The translations under genes and the position numbers were made by a program. From SAR202 cluster bacterium bin127 (GTDB taxonomy: Bacteria > Chloroflexota > Dehalococcoidia > Lucifugimonadales > Lucifugimonadaceae), in NCBI GenBank assembly GCA_002239045.1, contig MPNN01000006.1, positions 1 to 64,000 on the forward strand: DNA of 64,000 nt, given 5' to 3'. The stretch's first letter is position 1. Each line of letters starts with the position of its first letter. The notes under the pieces are model-generated. The model searched no databases, had not been told where the DNA came from, and saw only the letters and a program-made list of their open reading frames with translations. This document shows positions 33,078 to 41,588 of the stretch, piece after piece.

Positions 33078-34076
33078 TTAGCAGAAATTCTGGGTGAAAA
33101 AGACTTTTCCGTCATCCGCGATAGCAATGCCCATCCCAGCGCGGTCATACGATGAATCCAGAATGTTCTGACGATGGCCGGGGCTGTTCATCCAACCTTC
33201 AACCGCGTTGTGGGCTATCTCTTCGGGTGAGTACAGGTTGTACGGTGTAGTTCTGCCATTGATCGTTCGGTATCCCTCGAACAACCATCCTTGGTGGATG
33301 TTCTCAGCGAGACCGATCCGATATCTAAGTCCGAAATCCTTGCGACAGCTGTACCCCGCACGTTGTGCTCTATCAGTTGGATCTAGCCCTTCAGGACTGT
33401 CGTGCGAAAAATAGTCTCGCAATGCCATGTCTTCGCTATGTGAACGGGCGATCAATCGGATTTTCTCGATATGTTCCAAAGGTTCTAGTCCATGGTTTAC
33501 GCGTTGCACGTTTATGAATTCGTGAGCTAGATCCTCTAATCGACGAACTTCTAATTCCGGTGTACTGGTTGGCGTGGGTTCAACGGTCGGAACGGGAGTA
33601 GGGATAGGCGTTGCGGTACTGGTCGGAGTGGGAGTGATAGATGGTGTTGGGGCAAGTGTCGGTACTAGAGTTGGCGATGGTGTCGGCGTGAGAGTTGGTG
33701 TCGGAGTTGTGGTCGAGGTTGCTGTGCTGGTCGGCGAGGGGGTTTGAACCATGGGAGGCAAAGTCGGATATGGGGTGACTGCTACTGGAACTGCCGTTGG
33801 TGCAGGAATTGGCGTCGAGGTTGGGATTGCGGTGCTAATCGGTATCGGAGTTGTTGCCGGTGTAGGTGTATTAAGCAGCAGCGTCGAGGTTGGCAATGGA
33901 GTAGTTACGATAACTTGTGGCTCGGGCGTTGGCGTAACCAAGATAATGCGCGGAGCGTTGCGAAACAGCGACCGCCATTCATTGTTCCACTGCTGGCTTA
34001 TGTCAGGACGAGTTGCGCTGATGGCAAGGTATCCCAGGATGGTAAGGAACAGGACTATCGACGTGAACTTCCACAT
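33078..34076 (-). CDS. Membrane-anchored CAP (SCP/PR-1) domain protein
   Basis: One N-terminal helix (VLFLTILGYLAISA) anchors the protein, followed by a long Thr/Pro linker (residues ~50-170, unit TPTPT) and a CAP domain at 180-330. CAP hallmarks: HSEDMALRDYFSHDSPEG, GLAENIHQG, AVEGWMNSPGHRQNIL and FFTQNFC. CAP domains are extracellular; function in bacteria is mostly unknown. ATG 34076 or TTG 34082 may start it; neither has a clear ribosome-binding site. Its former C-terminal domain seems to survive as the fragment at 32975-33070. Confidence 0.8.
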   Translation of the reverse strand: MWKFTSIVLFLTILGYLAISATRPDISQQWNNEWRSLFRNAPRIILVTPTPEPQVIVTTPLPTSTLLLNTPTPATTPIPISTAIPTSTPIPAPTAVPVAVTPYPTLPPMVQTPSPTSTATSTTTPTPTLTPTPSPTLVPTLAPTPSITPTPTSTATPIPTPVPTVEPTPTSTPELEVRRLEDLAHEFINVQRVNHGLEPLEHIEKIRLIARSHSEDMALRDYFSHDSPEGLDPTDRAQRAGYSCRKDFGLRYRIGLAENIHQGWLFEGYRTINGRTTPYNLYSPEEIAHNAVEGWMNSPGHRQNILDSSYDRAGMGIAIADDGKVFFTQNFC

Positions 34077-34174
34077 TTTCAATTTTGAGGGGCTGATGCC
34101 GTTTGGTGTGAGCGTGGGATTTTATCGGAACCCGGATGCATCAAGCAACAGGAAGGTCTCTATCCTTCTGTCGG

Positions 34175-34609
34175 TTAACGTTCGAACATTTCATCGAATA
34201 AACCGCTCCAAGAGTTCATCAGTTCATCGATCGTTTCGGGTGACGTAGCCGACAATGCCAAGTAACCCGCGATAGCAATCGTCAATGCTAGCGTCAGAGT
34301 TCGCCAAAAGGGAGTTTTCGTTCGTGAAGTTGATAGGTATCCCGATCCGCGGCAACCTACGCATCTTTGATTATTACGTAACCCCCCGCTTGCCCATACG
34401 CCTTGATATCCGTTTCCTTGACATCGAGGGCAAACGGGCCGTTTTCTTGGCGCTGGAATGCTTTCGGGCATACGTCGTTTTCGACTAACGCTAGGGGACG
34501 GCCCCTCTCTCCATTCTGACCAGGGCCCCTCTATCCACTCAGACCAGGGACCGCCGTTGGTGCGCCGTCGCCATCGTGTCCTAGTTCGCCGTCGTCCGAT
34601 GAAACACAT
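34175..34609 (-). CDS. Zinc-knuckle (DnaJ-type CxxCxGxG) membrane protein
   Basis: CPRCQGNGYQG and CVGCRGSGYLS form one DnaJ-like zinc centre; a single helix (LALTIAIAGYLALSA) follows near the C-terminus. The part IAGYLALSATSPETIDELMN resembles the anchor of the neighbouring CAP protein. The first ~45 residues are very basic and contain the near-repeat WSEWIEGP/WSEWREGP; the true start may be ATG 34471 instead. Function unknown; such zinc knuckles bind unfolded or partner proteins. Confidence 0.55.
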   Translation of the reverse strand: MCFIGRRRTRTRWRRRTNGGPWSEWIEGPWSEWREGPSPSVSRKRRMPESIPAPRKRPVCPRCQGNGYQGVWASGGLRNNQRCVGCRGSGYLSTSRTKTPFWRTLTLALTIAIAGYLALSATSPETIDELMNSWSGLFDEMFER

Positions 34610-34716
34610 GATCGTTACCTACTAATCGATAGGTATCGAGCAGACACGCGTAGCGAACTATCAGTCAAAACAGAGGCAAAAGTGCGAGTTGCCACGCGGT
34701 TTTTTCTCCGGCCGCC

Positions 34717-34800
34717 TAGGTGGTGGCGATGGGTAGCTTGCAGAAGTGGTTGAGGATGTCGTCGGGAACGTCGACGGGAGGTGAAGGATCGATCATCCAT
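34717..34800 (-). pseudogene. Duplicated 5' fragment of the RraA-family gene
   Basis: This segment matches the first ~28 codons of the gene at 36039-36770, and similarity continues upstream of the start codon to about 34880. After ATG 34800 the copy codes MDDRSFT, then a one-base insertion shifts the frame; in the shifted frame PPVDVPDDILNHFCKLPIAT continues the match. The copy ends abruptly near 34717. Confidence 0.75.
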
Positions 34801-34924
34801 TGAGTTGGAGCCTTCTGTGCGTGTTGGTTGTTGGCTTTGACGATGATACTGCACGAGGGTGAACTGGGATGCGAAAGAGTGTGAACGATGAGATTTGATG
34901 ATGTGCAGTTGAGTTGGGGTGATG

Positions 34925-35734
34925 CTATTTGGGAGTGCCGGTTTCGGGCTTTAAGTTTCCCCATTCTAAGAACATGTTCTTTAGAGGTTCTGAGATTACA
35001 GCGCCCAATACGACTCCGACAATCGTTACGCACGCGGCTGACCATGGATCGCTGAGTTCGAGGACGTTGGGGATCGTGAAGGATGCGAGGAACGCAGGCA
35101 TAAAGAGTAAGCCCATTGCTAAGGCTTGGGTTGCCGGCCCCCAAATCCTAACGTTCTTGTACTTACGTGCGATATTCAGGGCAAGTGACCCGATTGGTGC
35201 CCAACCCACCGCGACAACGAAGATAAACGGCAGAGGCAAGAGCAATAGATCTGACGTCAATTCGTCTTTAGTCAACGCACCAGCCCAGTAGACCAGCATT
35301 GCGATTAGCGCGAGCGCGAAACCCGGGATCAGGATCAATTCATGACGGACGATTTGCCAGAAAATCCAGATCAAAGGCAAAGCAAATATCACGAACATAG
35401 CACTGAATGTTAGGAATCGAATATCATCGTCCACCCCGAAAAAGAGTGCCAATCCAACTAATGCGAAGGCTGAAAACCAGCCTATGTTGCTGATCTTTGT
35501 AAATGGCTCAGGCGGTGACAGGAATTGAATTGCTGGGAAAATTGTGACGGCAACGGACACAGTGACGCTAGAGGCGATGGTGTCGAAGACGTCGAGGCAC
35601 CACGCCATTACGTAAAAAGGTAGACAGAAGGTTAGGATGATGAAAGTCAGGACGGGCCATCGTTCACGGACAGCGTGGGCAAACTTGCCGAACTGATCCC
35701 ACATCGCCGTTAGGAAATTTCGCATGCGTGTCAT
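34925..35734 (-). CDS. Polytopic membrane protein, unknown
   Basis: The 269-residue protein has about eight hydrophobic helices, for example LTFIILTFCLPFYVMAW, FSAFALVGLALFFGV, IPGFALALIAMLVYWAG and LPLPFIFVVAVGWAPIG. Both ends are polar. I recognise no transporter signature. ATG 35734 or 35725 starts it. It lies between the RraA remnant and the intact RraA gene. Confidence 0.6.
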   Translation of the reverse strand: MTRMRNFLTAMWDQFGKFAHAVRERWPVLTFIILTFCLPFYVMAWCLDVFDTIASSVTVSVAVTIFPAIQFLSPPEPFTKISNIGWFSAFALVGLALFFGVDDDIRFLTFSAMFVIFALPLIWIFWQIVRHELILIPGFALALIAMLVYWAGALTKDELTSDLLLLPLPFIFVVAVGWAPIGSLALNIARKYKNVRIWGPATQALAMGLLFMPAFLASFTIPNVLELSDPWSAACVTIVGVVLGAVISEPLKNMFLEWGNLKPETGTPK

Positions 35735-35812
35735 GGTTTCCTAGATGATGTTTGCCTTGGGCGTATTGCTAGGGGTTAGTCATGTGTGTTTACTATGCTG
35801 ACCCCGCCGCGC

Positions 35813-36027
35813 CGCCCCTCTGGATTCCGGCTTTCGCCGGAATGACGAAAGCGGGTGCCGGAATTACGTAAGAGGGTACGCGAATGACGGAGGTGTGCGT
35901 GAACTACGGTAGGGCGGTGTTTTGGCGTTACAACCCCTCCGGGTCTCGCTTCGCGCCCCCTTTGTCCCCCGTATCGGGGTACGGGGCAGGCCCCGGACGT
36001 TTCCCCCGCGAGCGGGGGAAACCCGAT
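35813..36027. repeat. Cluster of intergenic palindromes
   Basis: Contains the dispersed ATTCCGGCTTTCGCCGGAAT palindrome (35825-35844) and the GC palindrome CCCCCGCGAGCGGGGG near 36003. No gene is supported in 35735-36038. Confidence 0.7.
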
Positions 36028-36038
36028 TGGCGTGTTGG

Positions 36039-36770
36039 TTATTTGAGGCTGTCGAGGTATTCCTGCATCGTCGCATCGGTCGGGGGGTAGTATTTGCCGG
36101 GGCGGACGTTTTCGTTGAGGATCTTCTGTTTGACGTAGTTTTCGACGCCTTCGTGTTCTTCGACCCATTGGACGGCTTCTTCGGCGAACCAGGAGGGGAC
36201 GACTACGCAGCCGTCGTCGTCGCCGACGATGACGTCGCCGGGGCGGACTAGGGCGCCGCCGCATTGGATGTCGCAGTTTTCGTAGGCGGGGTCGGCCCAG
36301 GGGCGTCCGCCGTAGGGGGAGCGTTCTTGGGCGTAGACGATGAGGCCGTAGTTTTCGTCTTCGAGGACGCCGAGGTCGCGGATTGCGCCGTCGGTCACTA
36401 GGCCGTCGGCGTTGTTCATTTTGAGCTGGAGGAGTTTTACGTCACCAGCGACGGCGGCCCACTGTTTGCCCATGAGGTCGGCGACTAGCACATCGCCGGG
36501 TCCGCAACGGGCCATGGCTCGATATTCGGGGGATTCCTCGCCGATTTTGGTTTCGACGTCGAGGTCTGGTCGGGGCGGAAGGAAGCGAAGGGTTCGGGCG
36601 CGTGCGGCGAGGCGTTTGCCGGTGGTGAAGTTGCGGACGCCTTCCATGAATGGTAGGGTGACGCCGGCGACGTTCGCGACGGCGGCCCAGGTGGTGGCGA
36701 TGGGGAGTTTGCGGAAGCGGTCGAGGATGTCGTCGGAGACGTCGACGGGGGTGAAGGATCGGTCAGCCAT
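36039..36770 (-). CDS. RraA-family protein (HMG/oxaloacetate aldolase-like)
   Basis: The protein (243 residues) has [20 protein letters not shown] (phosphate/metal site region), [16 protein letters not shown] with the Gly-x-x-x-Asp-Gly-x-x-Arg-Asp core, and [20 protein letters not shown], the signature of RraA-like proteins. Members cleave 4-hydroxy-4-methyl-2-oxoglutarate and decarboxylate oxaloacetate; RNase-E inhibition is a special case. The start [10 protein letters not shown] is supported by the partial copy at 34717-34800, which keeps the same start region. No ring-cleavage genes are adjacent. Confidence 0.85.
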   Translation of the reverse strand: MADRSFTPVDVSDDILDRFRKLPIATTWAAVANVAGVTLPFMEGVRNFTTGKRLAARARTLRFLPPRPDLDVETKIGEESPEYRAMARCGPGDVLVADLMGKQWAAVAGDVKLLQLKMNNADGLVTDGAIRDLGVLEDENYGLIVYAQERSPYGGRPWADPAYENCDIQCGGALVRPGDVIVGDDDGCVVVPSWFAEEAVQWVEEHEGVENYVKQKILNENVRPGKYYPPTDATMQEYLDSLK

Positions 36771-36839
36771 TGAGTTGGAGCCTTTCGTGATGAGTGTGCG
36801 TGTTTGTTGGCTTTGATGATGTTAACGCACAGAGGGTAT

Positions 36840-37097
36840 GAACTAGGATGCGAAGGATGGGGAAGGATGGTAAGGATTTGGTTGGTGGTGGTTGAGGTGT
36901 GATGGTGGGTTACGTAGTTGTGTGAAGCCCGTCTTTGATCGGGCCGATTGAAGAGGGGGTCCGTCGGGAATTTCGAGCATCTCCTGCGTGCGAGGGCGGG
37001 TTTCAAACCCGCCCCTACGTCGCGTCCCCTACGCGAAGCGAAGGGGAGGGCAACCCGCCCCCAAAACCATCCTTCCCCATCTTTCGCATCCTAGTTC
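36840..37097. repeat. Intergenic repeats: 29-bp inverted pair around a 21-bp palindrome
   Basis: The 29-bp repeat at 36840-36868 is inverted at 37069-37097. Between them is the perfect palindrome GGGCGGGTTTCAAACCCGCC plus C (36994-37014). No gene is supported in 36771-37117. Confidence 0.75.
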
Positions 37098-37117
37098 ACA
37101 CGCGTTGGTGTTTGGGG

Positions 37118-37597
37118 TTACCGCTGTTCGCGGGATTTGATGGCGACTAGGACTTCTTCTACGGACATGCGGCCGACGGGGCCGGATGCGTACATGGAGC
37201 CGAAGACTACGCCGCCTCGGGAGAGCAGAAGTTCGGTGGGTTGCATGTAGCGGCCGTGATGGTCGGTTGTCCACAGGGATCCGAGTGGTTCGAATTCGGC
37301 TTCGGTCATGCCGTAGGCGACGGGGAAGGTGAGGCCTAGGTCGTCGCGCATCGATTTGACTTCGTCGAGGGTTCCGACGGTTGCGGCGATGACTCCCGCG
37401 CCGAGTTTTTCGAGTTCGTCGATTTTCTCTTGGTAGCTACCTAGCTGCCTACGGCAGTAGCTTCACCATGCGCCGCGAAAGAAGAGCAGCGCGACATAGC
37501 GACTTTTCATTCCGCTGGGTAGCGTGAGGCCACCGCCGTCGACGAGTTGCAAATTGAGTTTCGGCAGGCGGTCGCCTTGTTTGAGCATTTCGGACAT
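37118..37597 (-). CDS. Peroxiredoxin-like protein with in-frame TGA at the catalytic Cys (probable selenoprotein)
   Basis: From ATG 37597 (GAGG upstream) the frame reads MSEMLKQGDRLPKLNLQLVD, then VALLFFRGAW, TGA (37465-37463), SYC, RRQLGSYQEKIDELEKLG and on to a stop at 37118: 159 codons with codon 45 as TGA. In relatives (AhpC/TSA-like, FFRGxWCPYC motif) this codon is the catalytic Cys, so the active site would be U-x-x-C. Both halves stay in one frame and show the family fold (VIAATVGTLDEV, GLTFPVAYGM). Translating the TGA as selenocysteine gives a complete protein of normal length; the alternative is a nonsense mutation. selA, selB and selC are not in this window. Likely role: thiol-dependent peroxide or disulfide reduction. 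Confidence 0.7.
37435..37462 (-). promoter_or_regulatory. SECIS-like hairpin directly after the TGA
   Basis: Immediately 3' of the TGA the message can fold as CUGCC-GUA-GGCAG, extended by an outer AGCUA/UAGCU pairing with a five-base bulge. A G opens the apical loop, as in bacterial SECIS elements. The loop is only about ten bases from the TGA, closer than the usual range, so this is suggestive only. Confidence 0.45.
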
Positions 37598-37646
37598 TGA
37601 ACGATGACCTCGGTTCGATTGGAGTCGCGTTGTTTGCCGATGTTAA

Positions 37647-39368
37647 CTAAAGCGTCGCATCTGGGTTTGTGGTTGGTTCAAGCGTGGGCGTTTCGATGGC
37701 GCCGCCAGATTCCGGCGTTACATCGAGCCCGAGCATTTCGAGTGCGATTATTTTGGCGTCGTCCACTTTGTCGACGATGTGTTCTTCAGGTACCGCGTCG
37801 ATGGTATTGAGCGCCCGAAGGGCAGCTTCAGGGACGCCCCCAATACCGACGAGGATGCAATGTGTATCCAAAGTTAAGGCCACGTCGATCATCTGTTCGA
37901 CGACGAGAGCGGCGCTGTCGTCGATGTAGACGGTGTCAGTGAAGTCGAGGATAACGATTTCATGTTCGCGGATGTCTTCGCTGAGGGTCGTGATGAGTCG
38001 GCCGGAGGAGGATACGGTGAAGCTCCCGCGAAGGGAGACGAGGCCAACCCGCGCAGCAAACACATCCATGGATCGTGCGGCTTTGAATCCTTGGAAGAAT
38101 ACTCGGTCGAGGATCGGGACAGAGACTACGCTGTCTAGTTCGAGGCCTTCGAGTTGCCTGGCGGTGGCCATTCCGGCGGCGATCAGTCCAATGGCGACGG
38201 CGGTGACGAGGTCGAGGAAAACGGTGAGTGTCATGGTGATGACCATGACGATGAGGTGTTCGCGTTGAACTCGATGAATGCGCGTGATGAATCGCCAGTC
38301 GATGATGTCCCAACCGACTTTAATGAGAATTCCCGCAAGAGCGGCGAGGGGGATATTTTCGACGTATCGACCAACGCCTAGGACGAGTGCCAGGAGGATC
38401 GCCGCCCGGATGACTCCCGATATCTGCGTTGTTCCACCGGCACGAAGGTTGACTACGGTTCCGAGCGTTGCTCCCGCACCTGGCAACCCGCCGATAAATC
38501 CTGCGACGGTATTTCCGATGCCTTGACCGATGAGCTCTTTGTTCGGGTTATGTCGAGTGCGCGTCATGGAGTCGGCGATCAGTGAGGTGAGCAGGCTGTC
38601 GATGGAGCCTAGGAGCGCAATGATGATGGCGGGTTGGATCGCTTTGACAATGAAATCACTTTCGATCTGCGGGAATTGAATGCTCGGCAAACCGGAGGGC
38701 ACGTTACCGATCACAGGTGCGTCGGTTAACCAAAGCACCCCGAGGAGGGTTCCGGCGATCATTGCTGCCAGTGTTGACGGGAGGTATCGATTAAGGCGTT
38801 GTGGCCAAAGCGCGCCGACCGCGAGGGTAACGGCGGCGATGATGGCGGCGCTGACGCCGAAACTGGTGAATGCGTCAGGCCAGGCGCGAATCGCACCGAC
38901 CGGACCACCGGATGCTCCTTTAGCGCCGATGAAAGGGAGGACTTGCAGAATGATGATGATGACTCCGATGCCGGACATGAAACCGGAGATGACGGAGTAG
39001 GGAGTGTATGCGACGAAACGTCCGATCTTCAGGACGCCGAGAAGGATCTGTATGATGCCAGCGAAGATGACGATCGCGAAGGCCTCTCCGAGGTTGTTCG
39101 GGCCGGCGAGGGTCACGATCGCGGCCATGGCGACGGCCATTGGGCCGGTCGGACCGGAGATTTGTGACTTAGTGCCGCCGAAGACCGCGGCGAAGAACCC
39201 GACAGCGATGGCGCCGTAGATGCCGGCTACGGCGCCGAGCCCGGACGCGACACCAAACGCCAGCGCGACCGGCAACCCAACCACGGTAGCGGTTAGGCCA
39301 CCGAATACGTCGCCTTTGAATGTCTGGACATCGTATCTGAAATGGAGGATGTTGGATATATTCCGCAA
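37647..39368 (-). CDS. SulP-family anion transporter with STAS domain
   Basis: A 573-residue SLC26/SulP protein. FKGDVFGGLTATVVGLPVAL and ISGPTGPMAVAMAAIVTL are the N-terminal SulP motifs, with about eleven helices to residue 400. The C-terminal STAS domain (residues ~430-540) contains VILDFTDTVYIDDSAALVVE; such domains regulate transport and may bind nucleotides or partners. Substrate could be sulfate, bicarbonate or another anion. TTG 39368 follows GAGGGG. It is divergent from dxs across 293 bp with no other gene. Confidence 0.88.
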   Translation of the reverse strand: MRNISNILHFRYDVQTFKGDVFGGLTATVVGLPVALAFGVASGLGAVAGIYGAIAVGFFAAVFGGTKSQISGPTGPMAVAMAAIVTLAGPNNLGEAFAIVIFAGIIQILLGVLKIGRFVAYTPYSVISGFMSGIGVIIIILQVLPFIGAKGASGGPVGAIRAWPDAFTSFGVSAAIIAAVTLAVGALWPQRLNRYLPSTLAAMIAGTLLGVLWLTDAPVIGNVPSGLPSIQFPQIESDFIVKAIQPAIIIALLGSIDSLLTSLIADSMTRTRHNPNKELIGQGIGNTVAGFIGGLPGAGATLGTVVNLRAGGTTQISGVIRAAILLALVLGVGRYVENIPLAALAGILIKVGWDIIDWRFITRIHRVQREHLIVMVITMTLTVFLDLVTAVAIGLIAAGMATARQLEGLELDSVVSVPILDRVFFQGFKAARSMDVFAARVGLVSLRGSFTVSSSGRLITTLSEDIREHEIVILDFTDTVYIDDSAALVVEQMIDVALTLDTHCILVGIGGVPEAALRALNTIDAVPEEHIVDKVDDAKIIALEMLGLDVTPESGGAIETPTLEPTTNPDATL

Positions 39369-39661
39369 TTTCCCCTCGGCTTAAGCGGTCATTTGGACAT
39401 CAAGTGCGAAATCAGTTTACGCGGGAATTGCAAACTACGCTTTCACCTTTGAATGATCCATCGCTTGATGTCACCGACGCTTGGCAACGTGCGAATGGGG
39501 GTTAGAGACCTAGCCGAAGGGAATCGAGATGGTTTCGGATGGCGCGTTCGGCGGCGTTTTGGGGCATAGGTGTGGTATATTCCTATACATATCAAGCGTG
39601 GTTAACGCGTACGGTTGCCGACGTGGAGTTGTTGCAACCGACAAGTTTTAGAGTGGGTACC

Positions 39662-41578
39662 ATGACCAGTCGCATTTTGGATCGTATCGATGCACCTGGA
39701 GACCTCAAGCAACTTACGCTGCCGGAGGTTGAACAGGTAGCGGAAGAGGTGCGTGAAACCATCATTTCGGTGATATCTGAGCGTGGCGGTCATTTGGCGT
39801 CCAATCTCGGGATCGTGGAGCTTACCCTGGCTCTACATCGAGTGTTTGACAGTCCCCGCGACAGTTTGGTGTGGGACACTACGAACCAGATGTATACGCA
39901 CAAGCTGGTTACCGGCCGCCGTGATGAGTTTCAGGACATCCGATTGGAAGGTGGGTTGTCCGGGTTTGGCGAGCCGGCGGAGAGTGAGCATGATACGTTG
40001 TGTGCCGGTCACGCCGGGACGGGTCTATCGATCGCACTGGGTATCGCGCAGAGTGCGGCGAACCTGAACAAGGAAGCGTGGACGGTTGGGATTGTCGGAG
40101 ACGGAGCGATGACTTCGGGGTCCAGTTTCGAAGCGCTCAACAACATCGTTCATCTAAATCCGGATCGTTTAGTCGTCATTTTGAACGACAACGGGATGTC
40201 GATCTCGGAGAATATCGGTTTCTTGACGAACTGGCGAAAGCGATTGATCACGCATCCGGAGTTTCAGTCAATGATCAATCGAATGAAGTCGATTTCCCAG
40301 CGGGTTCCCACCGGCGAATTGATGTACCGCTTGGTTAAGAGGTTCAACACTGGTCTGGCGGGATTGATAGTGCCGACGATGTTTTGGACGGAGATGGGTT
40401 TTCAGTATCTAGGGCCGATAGATGGTCACGATCTCGGCGCATTGGAAGAGACGTTGCGACAAGCGATGAATTCGCAAGGTTTGGTGCCGCTGGTGCATAT
40501 CGTGACGCACAAGGGACATGGATTCGAACCGGCTGAATATGACCCGGTGCGTTTTCACCAGCCGAGTTCCCCGTTAGGGGATTCAACTGGTGCGCCGACC
40601 TATTCAAAGGTGTTCTCCGATTCTTTGTCGAGGATAATGCGGGATGACAAGGCGGTCGTGGGGATCAGCGCGGCAATGCTCGAGGGCACGGGTCTGGCGG
40701 ATGTGATGAAGGAGTTTCCAGATCGGGTGTTCGATGTGGGCATCGCGGAGCAACACGCGGTGAGTATGGCCGCGGGGATGGCGTCGAAAGATCTCAAACC
40801 GTTTGTTTCGATATATTCGACGTTCATGCAGAGAGCGTTCGACCAGATCGTGCACGATATCTGTCTGCAGAACTTGGATGTGACGTTGATCGCCGACCGG
40901 GCCGGGATCGTTGGTGAAGACGGTAAGACGCACCACGGCGCTTTTGACATCACTTATCTGCGATGTCTGCCGAACGCGATCGTTGCAGCGCCGCGAGATG
41001 AGAATCAGTTGCAACATCTGATTTACACGGCGTATCGCTATGACGGACCGTTTGCGATTCGGATCGCTAGGGGCACGGCAGTTGGTGTGGCGATGGATTC
41101 AGAACTGGAACAGCTGCCGATCGGCAAGGGTGAGGTTGTTTTGGATGGTGACGATGTTGCGATAATTGCGCTTGGCAAATCTTGCAGTGCGGCGGTTGAA
41201 GCGGCCGATCGATTGGCGGAGTACGGGATAACGTGCAGCGTGGTGGACCCGGTGTTCGCCAAACCTTTGGACAGCGAGTTGATCTGCGAGGTGGCACGAA
41301 AGACAGGCCGGATCGTTACGGTGGAGGAAAACGTGCTTGCCGGGGGATTCGGGTCTGCGGTGTTAGAAGAGCTAACAGATGCGGGGATCACCGATGTTGC
41401 AGTGCACCGAATTGGTATGCCGGATGCCTTTGTTGAACATGGCACCGCGGCGGATCAACGGCATCAATTGCAATTGGACGCGGATGGTATCGTCGACCAA
41501 GTCCTTGGTAAGTACTTTCCAGACGTTGCGGCGCGCGTGCAACGAGGAGAAGGCACCGAGGGCTCGGCGGCCGCGTAG
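39662..41578 (+). CDS. dxs: 1-deoxy-D-xylulose-5-phosphate synthase
   Basis: First enzyme of the MEP isoprenoid pathway, ThDP-dependent. Motifs: HLASNLGIVELTLALH, GHAGTGLSIALGIA, the ThDP site VGDGAMTSGSSFEALNN...LNDNGMSIS, FDVGIAEQHAVSMAAGMA and DRAGIVGEDGKTHHG. ATG 39662 gives 638 residues, as expected; the frame extends 41 codons further upstream through what looks like promoter DNA (TATATTCCTATACAT). No other MEP gene is adjacent. Confidence 0.92.
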   Translation: MTSRILDRIDAPGDLKQLTLPEVEQVAEEVRETIISVISERGGHLASNLGIVELTLALHRVFDSPRDSLVWDTTNQMYTHKLVTGRRDEFQDIRLEGGLSGFGEPAESEHDTLCAGHAGTGLSIALGIAQSAANLNKEAWTVGIVGDGAMTSGSSFEALNNIVHLNPDRLVVILNDNGMSISENIGFLTNWRKRLITHPEFQSMINRMKSISQRVPTGELMYRLVKRFNTGLAGLIVPTMFWTEMGFQYLGPIDGHDLGALEETLRQAMNSQGLVPLVHIVTHKGHGFEPAEYDPVRFHQPSSPLGDSTGAPTYSKVFSDSLSRIMRDDKAVVGISAAMLEGTGLADVMKEFPDRVFDVGIAEQHAVSMAAGMASKDLKPFVSIYSTFMQRAFDQIVHDICLQNLDVTLIADRAGIVGEDGKTHHGAFDITYLRCLPNAIVAAPRDENQLQHLIYTAYRYDGPFAIRIARGTAVGVAMDSELEQLPIGKGEVVLDGDDVAIIALGKSCSAAVEAADRLAEYGITCSVVDPVFAKPLDSELICEVARKTGRIVTVEENVLAGGFGSAVLEELTDAGITDVAVHRIGMPDAFVEHGTAADQRHQLQLDADGIVDQVLGKYFPDVAARVQRGEGTEGSAAA

Positions 41579-41588
41579 CCAGTTTCGA

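Noticed and set aside
34615..34854. 79-codon minus-strand frame
   Set aside because: It is the frameshifted RraA fragment and its leader, not a gene.
35922..36251. 109-codon plus-strand frame
   Set aside because: It runs through intergenic palindromes and then antisense through the RraA-family gene.
37463..37465. Simple nonsense mutation in the peroxiredoxin-like gene
   Set aside because: Not excluded, but the stop is TGA, sits exactly on the catalytic Cys codon, both halves stay in frame, and a hairpin follows. A random mutation would rarely meet all of these.
39539..39661. 41-codon N-terminal extension of dxs
   Set aside because: It has no similarity to Dxs and contains promoter-like sequence.
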